Below, piece by piece: positions 36,277-45,856 of a stretch of 64,000 bases of DNA. The notes under the pieces were generated by a model. The model was given only the letters and a program-made list of their open reading frames with translations, did not search any database and was not told the origin of the DNA. Position numbers and translations under genes: made by a program. The DNA is from Variovorax sp. CF313 (GTDB taxonomy: Bacteria > Pseudomonadota > Gammaproteobacteria > Burkholderiales > Burkholderiaceae_C). The stretch is from positions 1 through 64,000 of the forward strand of contig NZ_AKIW01000011.1 in the NCBI RefSeq assembly GCF_000282635.1, read 5' to 3'. Every line of letters starts with the position of its first letter. The stretch's first letter is position 1.

Positions 36277-37902
36277 ATGCCACCCATATCCCCCGAAGAG
36301 ACGCCCATCCCGCCCGTGCGGCCGCAGCCGGCGAAGCTCGCGGCCCTCGTGCCGCTCCAGCTTCCCGTGTTCCGCATGCTGTGGAGCACCTGGCTCGTCG
36401 CCAACATCTGCATGTGGATGAACGACGTGGCCGCCGCGTGGATGATGACCTCGCTGACCACCTCGCCGATCTGGGTGGCGCTGGTGCAGTCGGCCTCCAC
36501 GCTGCCGGTGTTCCTGCTGGGCCTGCCCAGCGGCGCGCTGGCCGACATCCTGGACCGCCGGCGCTGGCTGGTGGCCACGCAGTTCTGGCTGGCCGGCACG
36601 GCCATCGTGCTGTGCGCGGCGCTGGCGCTCGACCTCATGACCGCGCCGCTGCTGCTGGCGCTGACCTTCGCCAACGGCATCGGCCTGGCGTTGCGCTGGC
36701 CGGTGTTTGCGGCCATCGTGCCCGAGCTGGTGCCGCGCCCGCAGCTGCCGGCCGCGCTGGGCCTGAACGGCATCGCGATGAACGCCTCGCGCATCGTCGG
36801 CCCGCTCACGGCCGGCATGCTGATCGCGAGCGCAGGCACCGTGTGGGTGTTCGCGCTGAACGCGGTGCTGTCGGTGGCCTCGGGCTTCGTGGTGCTGCGC
36901 TGGCGGCGCGAGCACACACCCAACCCGCTGGGCCGCGAGAAGCTCGTCAGCGCGATGCGCGTGGGCGTGCAGTTCGTGCGGCAGTCGCAGCGCATGCGCG
37001 CGGTGCTCACGCGCATCTCGATCTTCTTCTTCCACTCGACCGCGCTGCTGGCGCTGCTGCCGCTGCTGGCGCGCAACCTCGAGGGCGGCGGCGCCGGCAC
37101 CTTCACGCTGCTGCTGGCGGCCATGGGCTCGGGCGCGATCGTCGCGGTGCTGTTCCTGCCGCGACTGCGCCAGGCGATGGGGCGCGACCAGCTGGTGCTG
37201 CGCGGCACGCTGCTGCAGTCGGGCGCCACCGCCGTCATGGCCTTCGCGCCGAATGCATGGGTCGCGGTGCCGGCGATGTTCTTCGGCGGCATGGCATGGA
37301 TCACGGTGGCCAATTCGCTGTCGGTGTCGGCCCAGCTCGCGCTGCCCGACTGGGTGCGCGCGCGCGGCATGTCGATGTACCAGATGGCGATCATGGGCGC
37401 GAGCGCGATCGGCGCAGCGCTCTGGGGCCAGGTGGCCACGGTCACCACGCTGGTCGCCAGCCTGTGCGTGGCTGCCGTCAGCGGCACGCTGCTGATGCTC
37501 GCCGCGCTGCGCTGGGTGACCGACGTGAGCGGCGAGGACGACACCAGCCCCGCCCAGGCCGGCTGGGCCGCCGGCCCGCCCGCCGAGGCGCCGCAGGAAG
37601 ACGGCCGCGTGGTCATCACAGTGGAATTCATGATCGACCCGGCCCGCGCCCCCGCCTTCCACCTCGTGATGCAGCAGACCCGCCGTGCGCGCCTGAGCCA
37701 GGGCGCCATCGGCTGGGAGCTGCTGCACGACATTGCGCAGCCGGAACGCTATGTGGAGCAGATCGTCGACGAATCGTGGACCGATCACCTGCGCCGCTTC
37801 AACCGCGCCACCGCGAGCGACATGGCGCTGCGCGAGCGCCGGCTGGCGTTCCACCTGGGCGAGTCGCCGCCGGTGGTCACGCGCTACGTGGTGCGGCGCT
37901 GA
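36277..37902 (+). CDS. MFS transporter with C-terminal dimeric-barrel domain
   Basis: 541-residue transporter of the MFS_3 (EntS-like) family. The N-terminal about 420 residues form a 12-helix MFS core; the C-terminal 110 residues (beginning GRVVITVEFMIDPAR) resemble an antibiotic-biosynthesis-monooxygenase-type barrel. This long form is known in the family, so the fusion is probably real and not an error. Exported substrate unknown; the family includes siderophore exporters, but no siderophore genes are near. It starts 29 bases after the permease. Confidence 0.85.
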   Translation: MPPISPEETPIPPVRPQPAKLAALVPLQLPVFRMLWSTWLVANICMWMNDVAAAWMMTSLTTSPIWVALVQSASTLPVFLLGLPSGALADILDRRRWLVATQFWLAGTAIVLCAALALDLMTAPLLLALTFANGIGLALRWPVFAAIVPELVPRPQLPAALGLNGIAMNASRIVGPLTAGMLIASAGTVWVFALNAVLSVASGFVVLRWRREHTPNPLGREKLVSAMRVGVQFVRQSQRMRAVLTRISIFFFHSTALLALLPLLARNLEGGGAGTFTLLLAAMGSGAIVAVLFLPRLRQAMGRDQLVLRGTLLQSGATAVMAFAPNAWVAVPAMFFGGMAWITVANSLSVSAQLALPDWVRARGMSMYQMAIMGASAIGAALWGQVATVTTLVASLCVAAVSGTLLMLAALRWVTDVSGEDDTSPAQAGWAAGPPAEAPQEDGRVVITVEFMIDPARAPAFHLVMQQTRRARLSQGAIGWELLHDIAQPERYVEQIVDESWTDHLRRFNRATASDMALRERRLAFHLGESPPVVTRYVVRR

Positions 37903-37926
37903 GCCGGGCCGCCGCCCGCGCCGCTA

Positions 37927-38241
37927 TCAGTGGAAGAACGTCATCCGTGTCAGGAAGGTGTGGCCGGCCTCCGCCGCCATCAACCACACCAGGACCAGCA
38001 GGCACAGGGGCGGCACCAGGATGGCATAGACCAGCGACAGCCGCTCCCAGGCCATGTGCATGAAGACCGAGACGATCAGCCCCGCCTTCAGCAGCATGAA
38101 GACAATGATCAGGGTCCATCGCAGGTACCCATGGAAATGGAAGTAGTCGACCAGGTACGACATCGTGCTGAGCACGAACAGCAGCCCCCAGATCTTGAGA
38201 TAGAGGCCGATCGGATGTTGTTGGCCGGTGTCAGGGTTCAT
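37927..38241 (-). CDS. ctaF: Cytochrome c oxidase subunit IV
   Basis: 104-residue membrane protein with about three hydrophobic segments, of the small bacterial subunit IV family that stabilises the oxidase. It is the last gene of the caa3 operon, nine bases after the subunit III gene. I chose MNPDTGQQHPIGLYLK as the start; an upstream ATG adds 15 residues. Confidence 0.85.
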   Translation of the reverse strand: MNPDTGQQHPIGLYLKIWGLLFVLSTMSYLVDYFHFHGYLRWTLIIVFMLLKAGLIVSVFMHMAWERLSLVYAILVPPLCLLVLVWLMAAEAGHTFLTRMTFFH

Positions 38242-38249
38242 GGTCGTCC

Positions 38250-38951
38250 TCACCAGAGATAGAACAGCGCGAAGATGAAGACCCACACGAGGTCCACGAA
38301 GTGCCAGTACAGCCCGGCGATCTCGACGATCTGGTAGTTGCCCTTCTTGTCGTAGTCGCCGCGGATCAGCTTGAAGGCCACGGTGAACAGGAAGACCACG
38401 CCGGCCGACACGTGCAGCCCGTGAAAGCCCGTGATCATGAAGAAGGTCGAGCCGAACTGCGCCGCGCCCATCGGGTTGCCCCAGGGCCGCACGCCTTCAT
38501 GCAGGATCAGCTTGGACCACTCGAAGGCCTGCATGCCGACGAAGAGTTCGCCGAGGGTCGCAGTCACGATCATCAGCGTGGCGGCGTTCACGCGGTCACG
38601 GCGGTAGGCGAAATTGACGGCCATCGCCATCGTGCCGCTGCTGCTGATGAGCACGAAGGTCATGATCGCGATCAGCAGCAACGGGACGTCGGCGCCCGCC
38701 ACGTGGAGCGCGAACACCTCGCTCGGGTTGGGCCACGGCACGGTGGTCGAGACGCGCACCGTCATGTAGCCGGTCAGGAAGCAGCTGAAGATGAAGGTGT
38801 CGCTGAGCAGGAAGATCCACATCATCGCCTTGCCCCACGAGACGTGGAACGCCTGGCGATCGGAAGACCAGTCGGCAATCAGCCCGCGCCAGCCGCTTGC
38901 GGCAAGGGTCGGATTCAACGGCGTTGCCGCGATGGTTGCGGTGTTGTTCAT
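38250..38951 (-). CDS. ctaE: Cytochrome c oxidase subunit III
   Basis: 233-residue membrane protein of the heme-copper oxidase subunit III family with about five helices. It has MMWIFLLSDTFIFSCFLTGYM near the start and a conserved Glu/His-rich core (EWSKLILHEG, GFHGLHVSAGV, YWHFVDLVWVFIF). Subunit III is not catalytic but supports proton uptake to subunit I. It lies ten bases after a second subunit III-like gene. Confidence 0.92.
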   Translation of the reverse strand: MNNTATIAATPLNPTLAASGWRGLIADWSSDRQAFHVSWGKAMMWIFLLSDTFIFSCFLTGYMTVRVSTTVPWPNPSEVFALHVAGADVPLLLIAIMTFVLISSSGTMAMAVNFAYRRDRVNAATLMIVTATLGELFVGMQAFEWSKLILHEGVRPWGNPMGAAQFGSTFFMITGFHGLHVSAGVVFLFTVAFKLIRGDYDKKGNYQIVEIAGLYWHFVDLVWVFIFALFYLW

Positions 38952-38961
38952 GGATGCCTCC

Positions 38962-39642
38962 TCAGGATGTGCCGCAGACGAAGCGCGCCACCTCCGGCGT
39001 CACCCACCCCAGCAGCGCGAACAGCACCAGCCACACCGCCAGCATGAAGTGCCAGTAGCGCGCGCACAGCGCGATGCGCCATGCGGCCCTGGCGGGATCG
39101 GGCCATGCGGCGTGCGCCATCCAGGCCCACCCGACCAGCCCACCTGCCAGGTGGAGCCCGTGCATCGCGGTCAACAGATAGAAGAAGCTGCCCGCCGGAT
39201 TGCCGGCCGGCATCACCTGCGCGCTCAGCAGCGCCTGCCAGGCCCACAGCTGCACGCCCAGGAAGCCCACCGCGCAGAGACCTCCCGCCAGCAGCAGGCG
39301 GCGCGCCCGCTTCGGGTCGGCGCCGCGCGATGCGCCACCGGCCCCTTGCAGCGCCACGCTGCCCGCCACCAGCAGCGCCGAGCTGAGCCAGAGCTGCCAC
39401 GGCAGCGCGATCGTCATCGAGTCGTCGCCGCTCATGCGCATCACGTAGGCCACGATGAAGAGCGAGAACAGCGCGGTGGCCACGCCCATGAAGACCCACA
39501 GGCCGATGCTGGCCGCGCTCGCGCGCGCATCGCGGGGCCGGCCGCCGCGGTCGCTCCAGGCGGCAACCGCGGTCGTCAAGAGACCTCCGTGCTGCGCACT
39601 GCGGTGCGAGCTTGCTTGGGAACGGCCCGGCGCTGCGCTCAT
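38962..39642 (-). CDS. Second cytochrome c oxidase subunit III-like protein
   Basis: 226-residue membrane protein. Its C-terminal half shares the family pattern of subunit III (FYLLTAMHGLHLAGGLVGW, CARYWHFMLAVWLVLFALL), while its N-terminus is a long polar, repetitive stretch. Two subunit III-like genes in one operon occur in some caa3 clusters. The ATG at 39642 overlaps the ctaD stop by four bases. The much longer upstream open frame is antisense to ctaD and was rejected. Confidence 0.85.
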   Translation of the reverse strand: MSAAPGRSQASSHRSAQHGGLLTTAVAAWSDRGGRPRDARASAASIGLWVFMGVATALFSLFIVAYVMRMSGDDSMTIALPWQLWLSSALLVAGSVALQGAGGASRGADPKRARRLLLAGGLCAVGFLGVQLWAWQALLSAQVMPAGNPAGSFFYLLTAMHGLHLAGGLVGWAWMAHAAWPDPARAAWRIALCARYWHFMLAVWLVLFALLGWVTPEVARFVCGTS

Positions 39643-41435
39643 GCCGGCGCTCCCCGGACCTCGCTCTGGCCTTCCGGCTCGGGCTCCCCGGCCCCGGCCT
39701 GCGGCGGCGCGTTCTGCGCGACGAAATCTTCCGCCGCGCCCGGCTCTCCATAGGCATAGGCCCACCGGTAGACCACCGGCAGCCGTGGCCCCCAGTTGCC
39801 GTGGCCCGGCGGCGTGGCGGGCGTCTGCCATTCGAGCGAGGCGGCACGCCATGGATTGGCGTCGGCCCGCTGTCCGCGCCAGGCGCTCCAGGCGAGATTG
39901 GCGATGAAGAGCAGCTGCGCCACGCCGACGATCAGCGCGACCACGGTGATGAACGTGTTCAGGGTGAATGCCGAGGGCGGGATGAACTTGTAGCCGTCGA
40001 AGTTGTAGTAGCGCCGCGGCATGCCCAGCACCCCGAGGTAGTGCATCGGGAAATAGATCAGGTAGGTGCCCAGGAAGGTGATCCAGAAATGCAGCTGGCC
40101 GAGCCGGTCGTCGAGCATGCGGCCCGTGACCTTGGGAAACCAGTGGTAGATGCCACCGAACACCACCAGCAGCGGCGCCACACCCATCACCATGTGGAAG
40201 TGCGCCACCACGAAATAGGTGCCCGAGAGCGGGATGTCCACGCTCACGTTGCCAAGGAACAGGCCGGTCAGCCCGCCGATGAGGAAGGTGCAGAGGAAGG
40301 CCAGCGCGAACAGCATCGGCACCGTCAGGTGGATGTCGCCGCGCCACAGCGTCAGGATCCAGTTGTAGACCTTGATCGCGGTGGGCACCGCGATGATCAG
40401 CGTGGTGGTCGCGAAGAAGAAGCCGAAGTACGGGTTCATGCCGCTCACGAACATGTGGTGCGCCCAGACCACCACGCTGAGCGCGCCGATGGCGACGATG
40501 GCCCACACCATCATGCGGTAGCCGAAGATGCACTTGCGCGCGTGCACGCTGATCAGGTCGGAGACGATGCCGAAGGCCGGCAGCGCCACGATGTAGACCT
40601 CGGGGTGGCCGAAGAACCAGAACAGGTGCTGGAACAGCAGCGGGCTGCCGCCCTTGTAGCCCGTCACCTGGCCCATCGACACCAGCGCCGGCATGAAGAA
40701 GCTGGTGCCCAGCGTCCGGTCGAGCAGCAGCATCACGCCGCTGACGAACAGTGCCGGAAAGCCGAGCAGCGCAAGGATGGTGGCGACGAAGATGCCCCAC
40801 ACCGTGAGCGGCATGCGCAGCAGCGTCATGCCTTCGCAGCGCGCCTGCAGCACGGTGGTCACGTAGTTGAGGCCGCCCATCGTGGTCGCCACGATGAAGA
40901 TGAGCAGCGACACCAGCATCAGCACGATGCCGCCCGCATGGCCCGGCGTGCCGGGCAGGATCGACTGCGGTGGATACAGCGTCCAGCCCGCGCCGGTGGG
41001 GCCGCCCGGGACGAAGAAGCTCGCCATCAGGACCACCACCGACAGCAGGTAGACCCAGAAGCTCAGCATGTTGAGGTAGGGAAAGACCATGTCCCGCGCC
41101 CCCACCATCAGCGGAATCAGGTAGTTGCCGAAGCCGCCGAGGAACAGCGCCGTGAGCAGGTAGATCACCATGATCATCCCGTGCATGGTCACGAACTGGT
41201 AGTAGCGCTCGGCGTTGATGAACTCGAACTGGCCGGGAAAGCCGAGCTGCAGCCGCATCAGGTTGGACAGCACCAGGCCCACCACGCCCACCGCGATGGC
41301 GGTGCAGGCGTACTGGACGGCGATCACCTTGTGGTCCTGGCTCCAGACGTAGCGGGTCAGGAAACTCTGCGGCGCGGGGTGCCCGGCGTCGTCGGCGTGG
41401 GGCATGGCCTGCCCCGTGGGCGAGGAAGAGTTCAT
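39639..41435 (-). CDS. ctaD: Cytochrome c oxidase subunit I
   Basis: 598-residue heme-copper oxidase core subunit. HPEVY (in the WFFGHPEVY segment) carries the copper His cross-linked to Tyr and the proton-loading Glu, the A1-type hallmark; HFHMV carries the heme ligands; DMVF.YLN resembles the D channel; VPTAIKVYNW carries the K-channel Lys. Its start overlaps the ctaC stop by four bases. With CtaC it forms the catalytic unit reducing oxygen to water. Confidence 0.96.
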   Translation of the reverse strand: MNSSSPTGQAMPHADDAGHPAPQSFLTRYVWSQDHKVIAVQYACTAIAVGVVGLVLSNLMRLQLGFPGQFEFINAERYYQFVTMHGMIMVIYLLTALFLGGFGNYLIPLMVGARDMVFPYLNMLSFWVYLLSVVVLMASFFVPGGPTGAGWTLYPPQSILPGTPGHAGGIVLMLVSLLIFIVATTMGGLNYVTTVLQARCEGMTLLRMPLTVWGIFVATILALLGFPALFVSGVMLLLDRTLGTSFFMPALVSMGQVTGYKGGSPLLFQHLFWFFGHPEVYIVALPAFGIVSDLISVHARKCIFGYRMMVWAIVAIGALSVVVWAHHMFVSGMNPYFGFFFATTTLIIAVPTAIKVYNWILTLWRGDIHLTVPMLFALAFLCTFLIGGLTGLFLGNVSVDIPLSGTYFVVAHFHMVMGVAPLLVVFGGIYHWFPKVTGRMLDDRLGQLHFWITFLGTYLIYFPMHYLGVLGMPRRYYNFDGYKFIPPSAFTLNTFITVVALIVGVAQLLFIANLAWSAWRGQRADANPWRAASLEWQTPATPPGHGNWGPRLPVVYRWAYAYGEPGAAEDFVAQNAPPQAGAGEPEPEGQSEVRGAPA

Positions 41436-42598
41436 CGCGCAGCCTTCTGTTCGGCGGCAGCCTGCGCCGGCGGGCTGCCCAGACTCTGGATGTAGGCCAC
41501 CAGCGCGGCCAGTTCTTCATCGGTCATTTCGATCTTGGGCATGACCGGCGGGAAGCCCTTCACATGGCGGGCCTGCGGATCGCGGATGAAGCTGCGCAGA
41601 TAGGTTTCGTCGACCAGCGCGGTGGAGCCGTCCGCCATGGTCTCGGTCTTGCCGTGCAGGCCCTTCCAGGTCGGCCCCACGCGCGGGCTGCCGTCGATCG
41701 TGTGGCAGGCCACGCATCCCTTGGCGTCCGCCAGCGCGCGGCCCTGCTCGACGCGTGCGCCGCCTGCCGCAGAGGCGCCGGCCGGAGCGGCAGGCGCCTC
41801 GGGCGCCTTGGCCTGCGACTTGGCGAAGCTCGGCAGCGCCGCGTACCAGGCCTTGTAGTTCGCCGGGTCCTCCACCACCACGTAGCCGCGCATGTTGGGA
41901 TGGCCCACGCCGCACAGCTGCGCGCAGAGCGCCTCGTAGCGGCCCGCGACGCTCGGGGTGAACCAGAAGCGGCTGACCTGCCCCGGCACCATGTTCATCC
42001 GGGCGCGGAACGGCGGCACGAAGAAGTCGTGCAGCACGTCGTTCGAGCGCATCAGCACCAGCACCGGCTTGCCGAGCGGCAGGTGCACCTCGTCGCCGGG
42101 GATCAGGAGGTCGTCCTGCCCGGCGGGGTCGCCCGGGTCGATCCCGAACGGATTGGTGGCGCTGACGAAGCGCGCGTCGCTCGCGCCCAGCTTGCCGTCC
42201 GGCCCCGGGAAGCGGAAGCGCCATTGCCACTGCTGGCCCAGCACCTCCAGCACGAGGGCGTCGCGGGGCTCCCTGACGTAGTTCGCGTACACCACGAGGC
42301 CGGGCGCCAGCAGCGCCATGATGCCGACGGTGGTGCCGCCGATCAGCCAGCGCTCGAGCTTCCTGTTCTCGGGCTCATGCGCCGCCCGGTGCCCCTCGCG
42401 ATGGCGAAAGCGCACCAGCATGTAGGCGACGAACACGTTGATGACGACGAAGAAGATCCCCGTGATCACCAGCGTGATGGTCAGGGTGTCGTCCATCGGC
42501 TGCCAGTTCGAAGCCAGGGGCGTCGTCCACCATGGATTGAAGACGTGGAACAGCACCGAGCCGAGCACGATGAGCAACAGGGCGACGGCCATGATCAT
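41432..42598 (-). CDS. ctaC: caa3 cytochrome c oxidase subunit II with fused cytochrome c
   Basis: 388-residue subunit II. Two N-terminal hydrophobic segments anchor it; the CuA site shows HDFFVPPF and CAQLCGVGHPNM. A C-terminal cytochrome c domain with one heme motif CVACH makes this a caa3-type oxidase, which takes electrons from an attached heme. A Pro/Ala-rich linker separates the two. First subunit gene of the operon, 47 bases after a small membrane protein gene. Confidence 0.95.
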   Translation of the reverse strand: MIMAVALLLIVLGSVLFHVFNPWWTTPLASNWQPMDDTLTITLVITGIFFVVINVFVAYMLVRFRHREGHRAAHEPENRKLERWLIGGTTVGIMALLAPGLVVYANYVREPRDALVLEVLGQQWQWRFRFPGPDGKLGASDARFVSATNPFGIDPGDPAGQDDLLIPGDEVHLPLGKPVLVLMRSNDVLHDFFVPPFRARMNMVPGQVSRFWFTPSVAGRYEALCAQLCGVGHPNMRGYVVVEDPANYKAWYAALPSFAKSQAKAPEAPAAPAGASAAGGARVEQGRALADAKGCVACHTIDGSPRVGPTWKGLHGKTETMADGSTALVDETYLRSFIRDPQARHVKGFPPVMPKIEMTDEELAALVAYIQSLGSPPAQAAAEQKAAR

Positions 42599-42645
42599 GT
42601 GCGGTCCCTCGGCTCGGCATCATGGGTTCAGGGCTCATTCGCGCT

Positions 42646-43161
42646 TCAGAGAAACGCCGGGATTCGCGGCTCTTCGCCCTCGAACCGGGCCTCGGGATGC
42701 GCAGACTGCAGCAGCGCCTCGATGTCCCGCACGCGCGAACGCGGCAAGTCCACCATCAGCAGGATCTGTCCCTGCGCGATGGCGCCCTCGAAACGCTGCA
42801 GCCTGGGACTGGGGATGGAAATGCCGATCATGCTGGCCGACCAAGTGCCGACCACGCCACCCACGACGGCCACCAGCACGGCCACTTCCCATTCGGGATC
42901 GTCGCCGAAGATCGGAAACATCAGGGCAGCCATGAGGCCGACGACGATGCCGCAGGCGCTGCCGACCGCCCACCCGGTCTTGGCTGCGTGGACCACGTCC
43001 GAGGTCTGCCACACGTTGGCCGCATGGAGCCCGGCCATGTCCATGCCTTCCGGTCCGGCGAAATGAATGCGCGCAACGTCGACGCGCGCCCGCACCAGAT
43101 CGTCCATCGCCCGCCTGGCGCTCGCCAGGTCCGGCATCAGCCAGTAGATGCGTCTCTTCAT
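42646..43161 (-). CDS. DUF1269-like membrane protein upstream of the caa3 oxidase
   Basis: 171-residue protein with a soluble N-terminus (MKRRIYWLMPDLASARRAMDDL) and two hydrophobic segments in the middle. I assign DUF1269 from remembered pattern, with moderate certainty. It heads the minus-strand operon leading into ctaC and may be co-transcribed. Role in oxidase assembly or regulation is speculative. An upstream in-frame ATG would add 13 residues. Confidence 0.65.
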   Translation of the reverse strand: MKRRIYWLMPDLASARRAMDDLVRARVDVARIHFAGPEGMDMAGLHAANVWQTSDVVHAAKTGWAVGSACGIVVGLMAALMFPIFGDDPEWEVAVLVAVVGGVVGTWSASMIGISIPSPRLQRFEGAIAQGQILLMVDLPRSRVRDIEALLQSAHPEARFEGEEPRIPAFL

Positions 43162-43299
43162 AGCGTCCCCTTTCCGCCTTGCGACAAGCCGAGGAAACAT
43201 GAACGACTTATATGCCCAAGGAGAGCCGCCATCAAGGGGTGCTGCATTCGGCGGCCGCGGCGTGGGTAACCTGCCAATCCATCTTTTTTTGACCGAATG

Positions 43300-43315
43300 G
43301 ATGATTTAGATCATC
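43300..43315. promoter_or_regulatory. Palindrome before the creatininase-family gene
   Basis: A 6-base perfect inverted repeat, GATGAT and ATCATC around TTAG, lies 40 bases before the creatininase-family start and after a T-rich tract. It may be an operator or a leader hairpin. No known regulator consensus was recognised. Confidence 0.35.
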
Positions 43316-43355
43316 ATCCCCGCTCCTACTGCCCGTCACCACGAGGTACGCCACG

Positions 43356-44177
43356 ATGAACCCGGTCCCCTTGCGCAGCCGTTTCTGGTCCGACCTGACC
43401 AGCGAAGAGTTCTCCCGCCTCGACCGTGAACGGCTCATTGCCGTGCTGCCCGTGGGCGCGACCGAGCAGCACGGCCCGCACCTGCCGATGTCGACCGACA
43501 CCGCCACCATCGACGGCATGGTGCACGCCACGCTGCCGCACCTGCCCGACGACCTGCCGGTGCTGTTTCTGCCCGCCGTGCCCTACGGCAAGAGCAACGA
43601 GCATTCGCGCTATCCGGGCACGCTCACGGTGTCCGCCAACACGCTGATCTCGCTGTGGAAGGACATCGGCGCCTGCGTCGCGAAGGCCGGTGTGCGCAAG
43701 CTGGTGCTCTACAACAGCCACGGCGGCCAGATGAGCGTGATGGACATCGTTGCGCGCGACCTGCGCGAGGAACACGACATGATGGTCGTGGCCGCCAATT
43801 GGTACACGCTGGGCCTGCCCGAGGGCCTGTTCACCGCGCACGAGGGCCGGCACGGCATTCACGCCGGGGATCTCGAAAGCTCGGTCATGCTGCACCTCGC
43901 GCCCGACTGCGTGCGCAAGGACCAGTTCCAGAACTTCAGCTCGATGACGGAGCAACTGGCCGCCGAGAACAAGTTTCTCTCGATCACCCCCAGCGGCAAG
44001 CTCGGCTGGCAGATGCACGACATCAACCCCGCGGGCGCAGCCGGCGACGCCACGCGCGCCACGGCCGAAAAGGGCGCCGCCGTGCTCGACCACGTGGGCC
44101 GCCGCTTCGTCGAGCTGCTGCACGAGGTCGACCGCTTCCCGCTGTCGCGCCTCGCCAACCAACCCGCCTGGCGCTAG
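43356..44177 (+). CDS. Creatininase-family amidohydrolase
   Basis: 273-residue metalloenzyme of the creatininase superfamily, which opens cyclic amides or deformylates (creatininase, FAPy deformylase-like MftE/ArfB). Metal ligands fit Glu37 and His39 (VGATEQHGPHLP), Asp48, and a later YNSHGG plus GRHGIHAGDLESS. Exact substrate cannot be called. First of a five-gene row; the ATPase gene follows after 13 bases. Confidence 0.85.
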   Translation: MNPVPLRSRFWSDLTSEEFSRLDRERLIAVLPVGATEQHGPHLPMSTDTATIDGMVHATLPHLPDDLPVLFLPAVPYGKSNEHSRYPGTLTVSANTLISLWKDIGACVAKAGVRKLVLYNSHGGQMSVMDIVARDLREEHDMMVVAANWYTLGLPEGLFTAHEGRHGIHAGDLESSVMLHLAPDCVRKDQFQNFSSMTEQLAAENKFLSITPSGKLGWQMHDINPAGAAGDATRATAEKGAAVLDHVGRRFVELLHEVDRFPLSRLANQPAWR

Positions 44178-44190
44178 GCTCGCAGCCATC

Positions 44191-44991
44191 ATGGAAAGCA
44201 CCACGCCATCCACCCCGCCGCTGGTCACCCTGCGCAACGTCAGCAAGCGTTTCGCCAACGGCACGCTCGCGCTGCAGGGCATGACGCTCGACATCGGCGA
44301 GCACGACTTCATCAGCTTCCTGGGCCCCTCGGGCTGCGGCAAGAGCACCGCGCTGCGCCTCATCGCGGGGCTGACGCGGCTCAGCTCGGGCGACATGCAC
44401 TGGTCGGGCGCCAACACCGGAAAGACGCAGAGCGACCGCGACCTGGGCTTCGTGTTCCAGGAGCCCACGCTCATGCCCTGGGCCAAGGTGTTCGACAACA
44501 TGTGGCTGCCGCTCAAGCTCGCCGGCATGAGCCGCGACGCAGCGGCGCCGGTGGTGCAGCAGGTGCTCGAGATGGTCGGCCTCTCGCGCTTTGCCGACGT
44601 GTATCCGCGCGAGCTCTCGGGCGGCATGAAGATGCGCGTGTCGATCGCGCGCGCGCTGGTCACGCACCCGCGCCTGCTGCTGATGGACGAGCCCTTTGCC
44701 GCGCTCGACGAGATGACGCGCATCAAGCTCAACAACGATCTGCTCGCCATCTGGCGCGAGCACCGCTTCTCGGTGGTGTTCGTCACGCACAGCGTGTACG
44801 AGTCGGTGTACCTGTCGAACCGCATCGTCGTGATGGCGGCGCGCCCGGGCCGCGTGATCGACGAGATCCGCATCGACGAGCCCTACCCGCGCGGCGAAGA
44901 GTTCCGCACATCGAGCCGCTACAACGCGCATTGCACGGCGGTGTCCCAATCCCTGCACGGAGCGCTGCATGGCCTCGACATCGATCACTGA
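44191..44991 (+). CDS. NitT/TauT-type ABC transporter ATPase
   Basis: 266-residue ABC ATPase with Walker A GPSGCGKST, signature LSGGMKMRVSIARAL, and Walker B LLLMDEPFAALDE. The family imports nitrate, sulfonates, thiamine precursors and other small compounds. It overlaps the permease gene by 23 bases, implying co-expression. The matching receptor is most likely the one encoded at 47431. Confidence 0.93.
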   Translation: MESTTPSTPPLVTLRNVSKRFANGTLALQGMTLDIGEHDFISFLGPSGCGKSTALRLIAGLTRLSSGDMHWSGANTGKTQSDRDLGFVFQEPTLMPWAKVFDNMWLPLKLAGMSRDAAAPVVQQVLEMVGLSRFADVYPRELSGGMKMRVSIARALVTHPRLLLMDEPFAALDEMTRIKLNNDLLAIWREHRFSVVFVTHSVYESVYLSNRIVVMAARPGRVIDEIRIDEPYPRGEEFRTSSRYNAHCTAVSQSLHGALHGLDIDH

Positions 44992-45856
44992 GCCCGTCGC
45001 CCTCGCGGACGCCAATGCGGATGCGGTGCCCTCCGAGGCCGCGCTGCGCGCCCACGAAGACAAGCTGCGCCGCCGCGAGTCGATGCTGCGCATCGTGGCG
45101 CCCGTCGTCATCATCGCGGCGCTCCTGCTGCTCTGGGAATGGACCGTGCGCGCCAACAACATCCCGCACTACATCCTCCCCGCACCCTCGCTCATTCTTC
45201 GCACGCTGTTCGACAACTGGGATTCGCTCTCCAGCGCCCTGTGGTTCACGATCAAGCTCACGCTGCTCGCGCTCGGTGCGGCCATCGTCGGTGGCGTGCT
45301 TCTGGCGATCGCGTTCGCGCTCTTCAAGTGGGTGGAAATCGGCCTGTTCCCCATCGCCGTGATCCTGCAGGTGACGCCGATCATCGCGATCGCGCCGCTG
45401 ATCCTCATCTACGTGTCGAACACCACCGCGGCGCTGCTGCTGTGCGCGTGGATCGTGGCCTTCTTTCCGATCCTGTCGAACACCGTCATCGGCCTGAAAA
45501 GCGCCGACAGCAATCTTCGCGACCTGTTCCAGCTCTACAAGGCCTCGCCGTGGCAGACCTTCCGCTACCTGCTCGCGCCCAGCGCGCTGCCGTACTTCAT
45601 GGCGGGCCTGAAGATCGCGGGCGGGCTGAGCCTGATCGGCGCGGTGGTGGCCGAGTTCACGGCCGGCACGGCGGGCAAGGAAACGGGTCTTGCATCGCGC
45701 ATTCTCGAGTCGAGCTTCCGCACCGAGATTCCGATGATGTTCGCGGCGCTGCTGCTGGTGTCGTTGTTGGGCATCGTGATCTTCATCGTGTTCGCCGCCC
45801 TGTCGCGCCTCGTGCTCGGCCACTGGCACGAAAGCGAGATGCGCCGTGAGAACTAG
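44969..45856 (+). CDS. NitT/TauT-type ABC transporter permease
   Basis: 295-residue inner-membrane permease with a polar N-terminal stretch, then about six helices and an EAA-like loop (DLFQLYKASPWQTFRYLLAPSALP). It overlaps the ATPase gene by 23 bases. Repeat copy F follows its stop. Confidence 0.9.
   Translation: MASTSITEPVALADANADAVPSEAALRAHEDKLRRRESMLRIVAPVVIIAALLLLWEWTVRANNIPHYILPAPSLILRTLFDNWDSLSSALWFTIKLTLLALGAAIVGGVLLAIAFALFKWVEIGLFPIAVILQVTPIIAIAPLILIYVSNTTAALLLCAWIVAFFPILSNTVIGLKSADSNLRDLFQLYKASPWQTFRYLLAPSALPYFMAGLKIAGGLSLIGAVVAEFTAGTAGKETGLASRILESSFRTEIPMMFAALLLVSLLGIVIFIVFAALSRLVLGHWHESEMRREN

Noticed and set aside
38962-41520. 852-codon frame spanning ctaD and the second subunit III-like gene
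   Set aside because: Only the last 226 codons match a family; the rest is out-of-frame reading of ctaD on the same strand.
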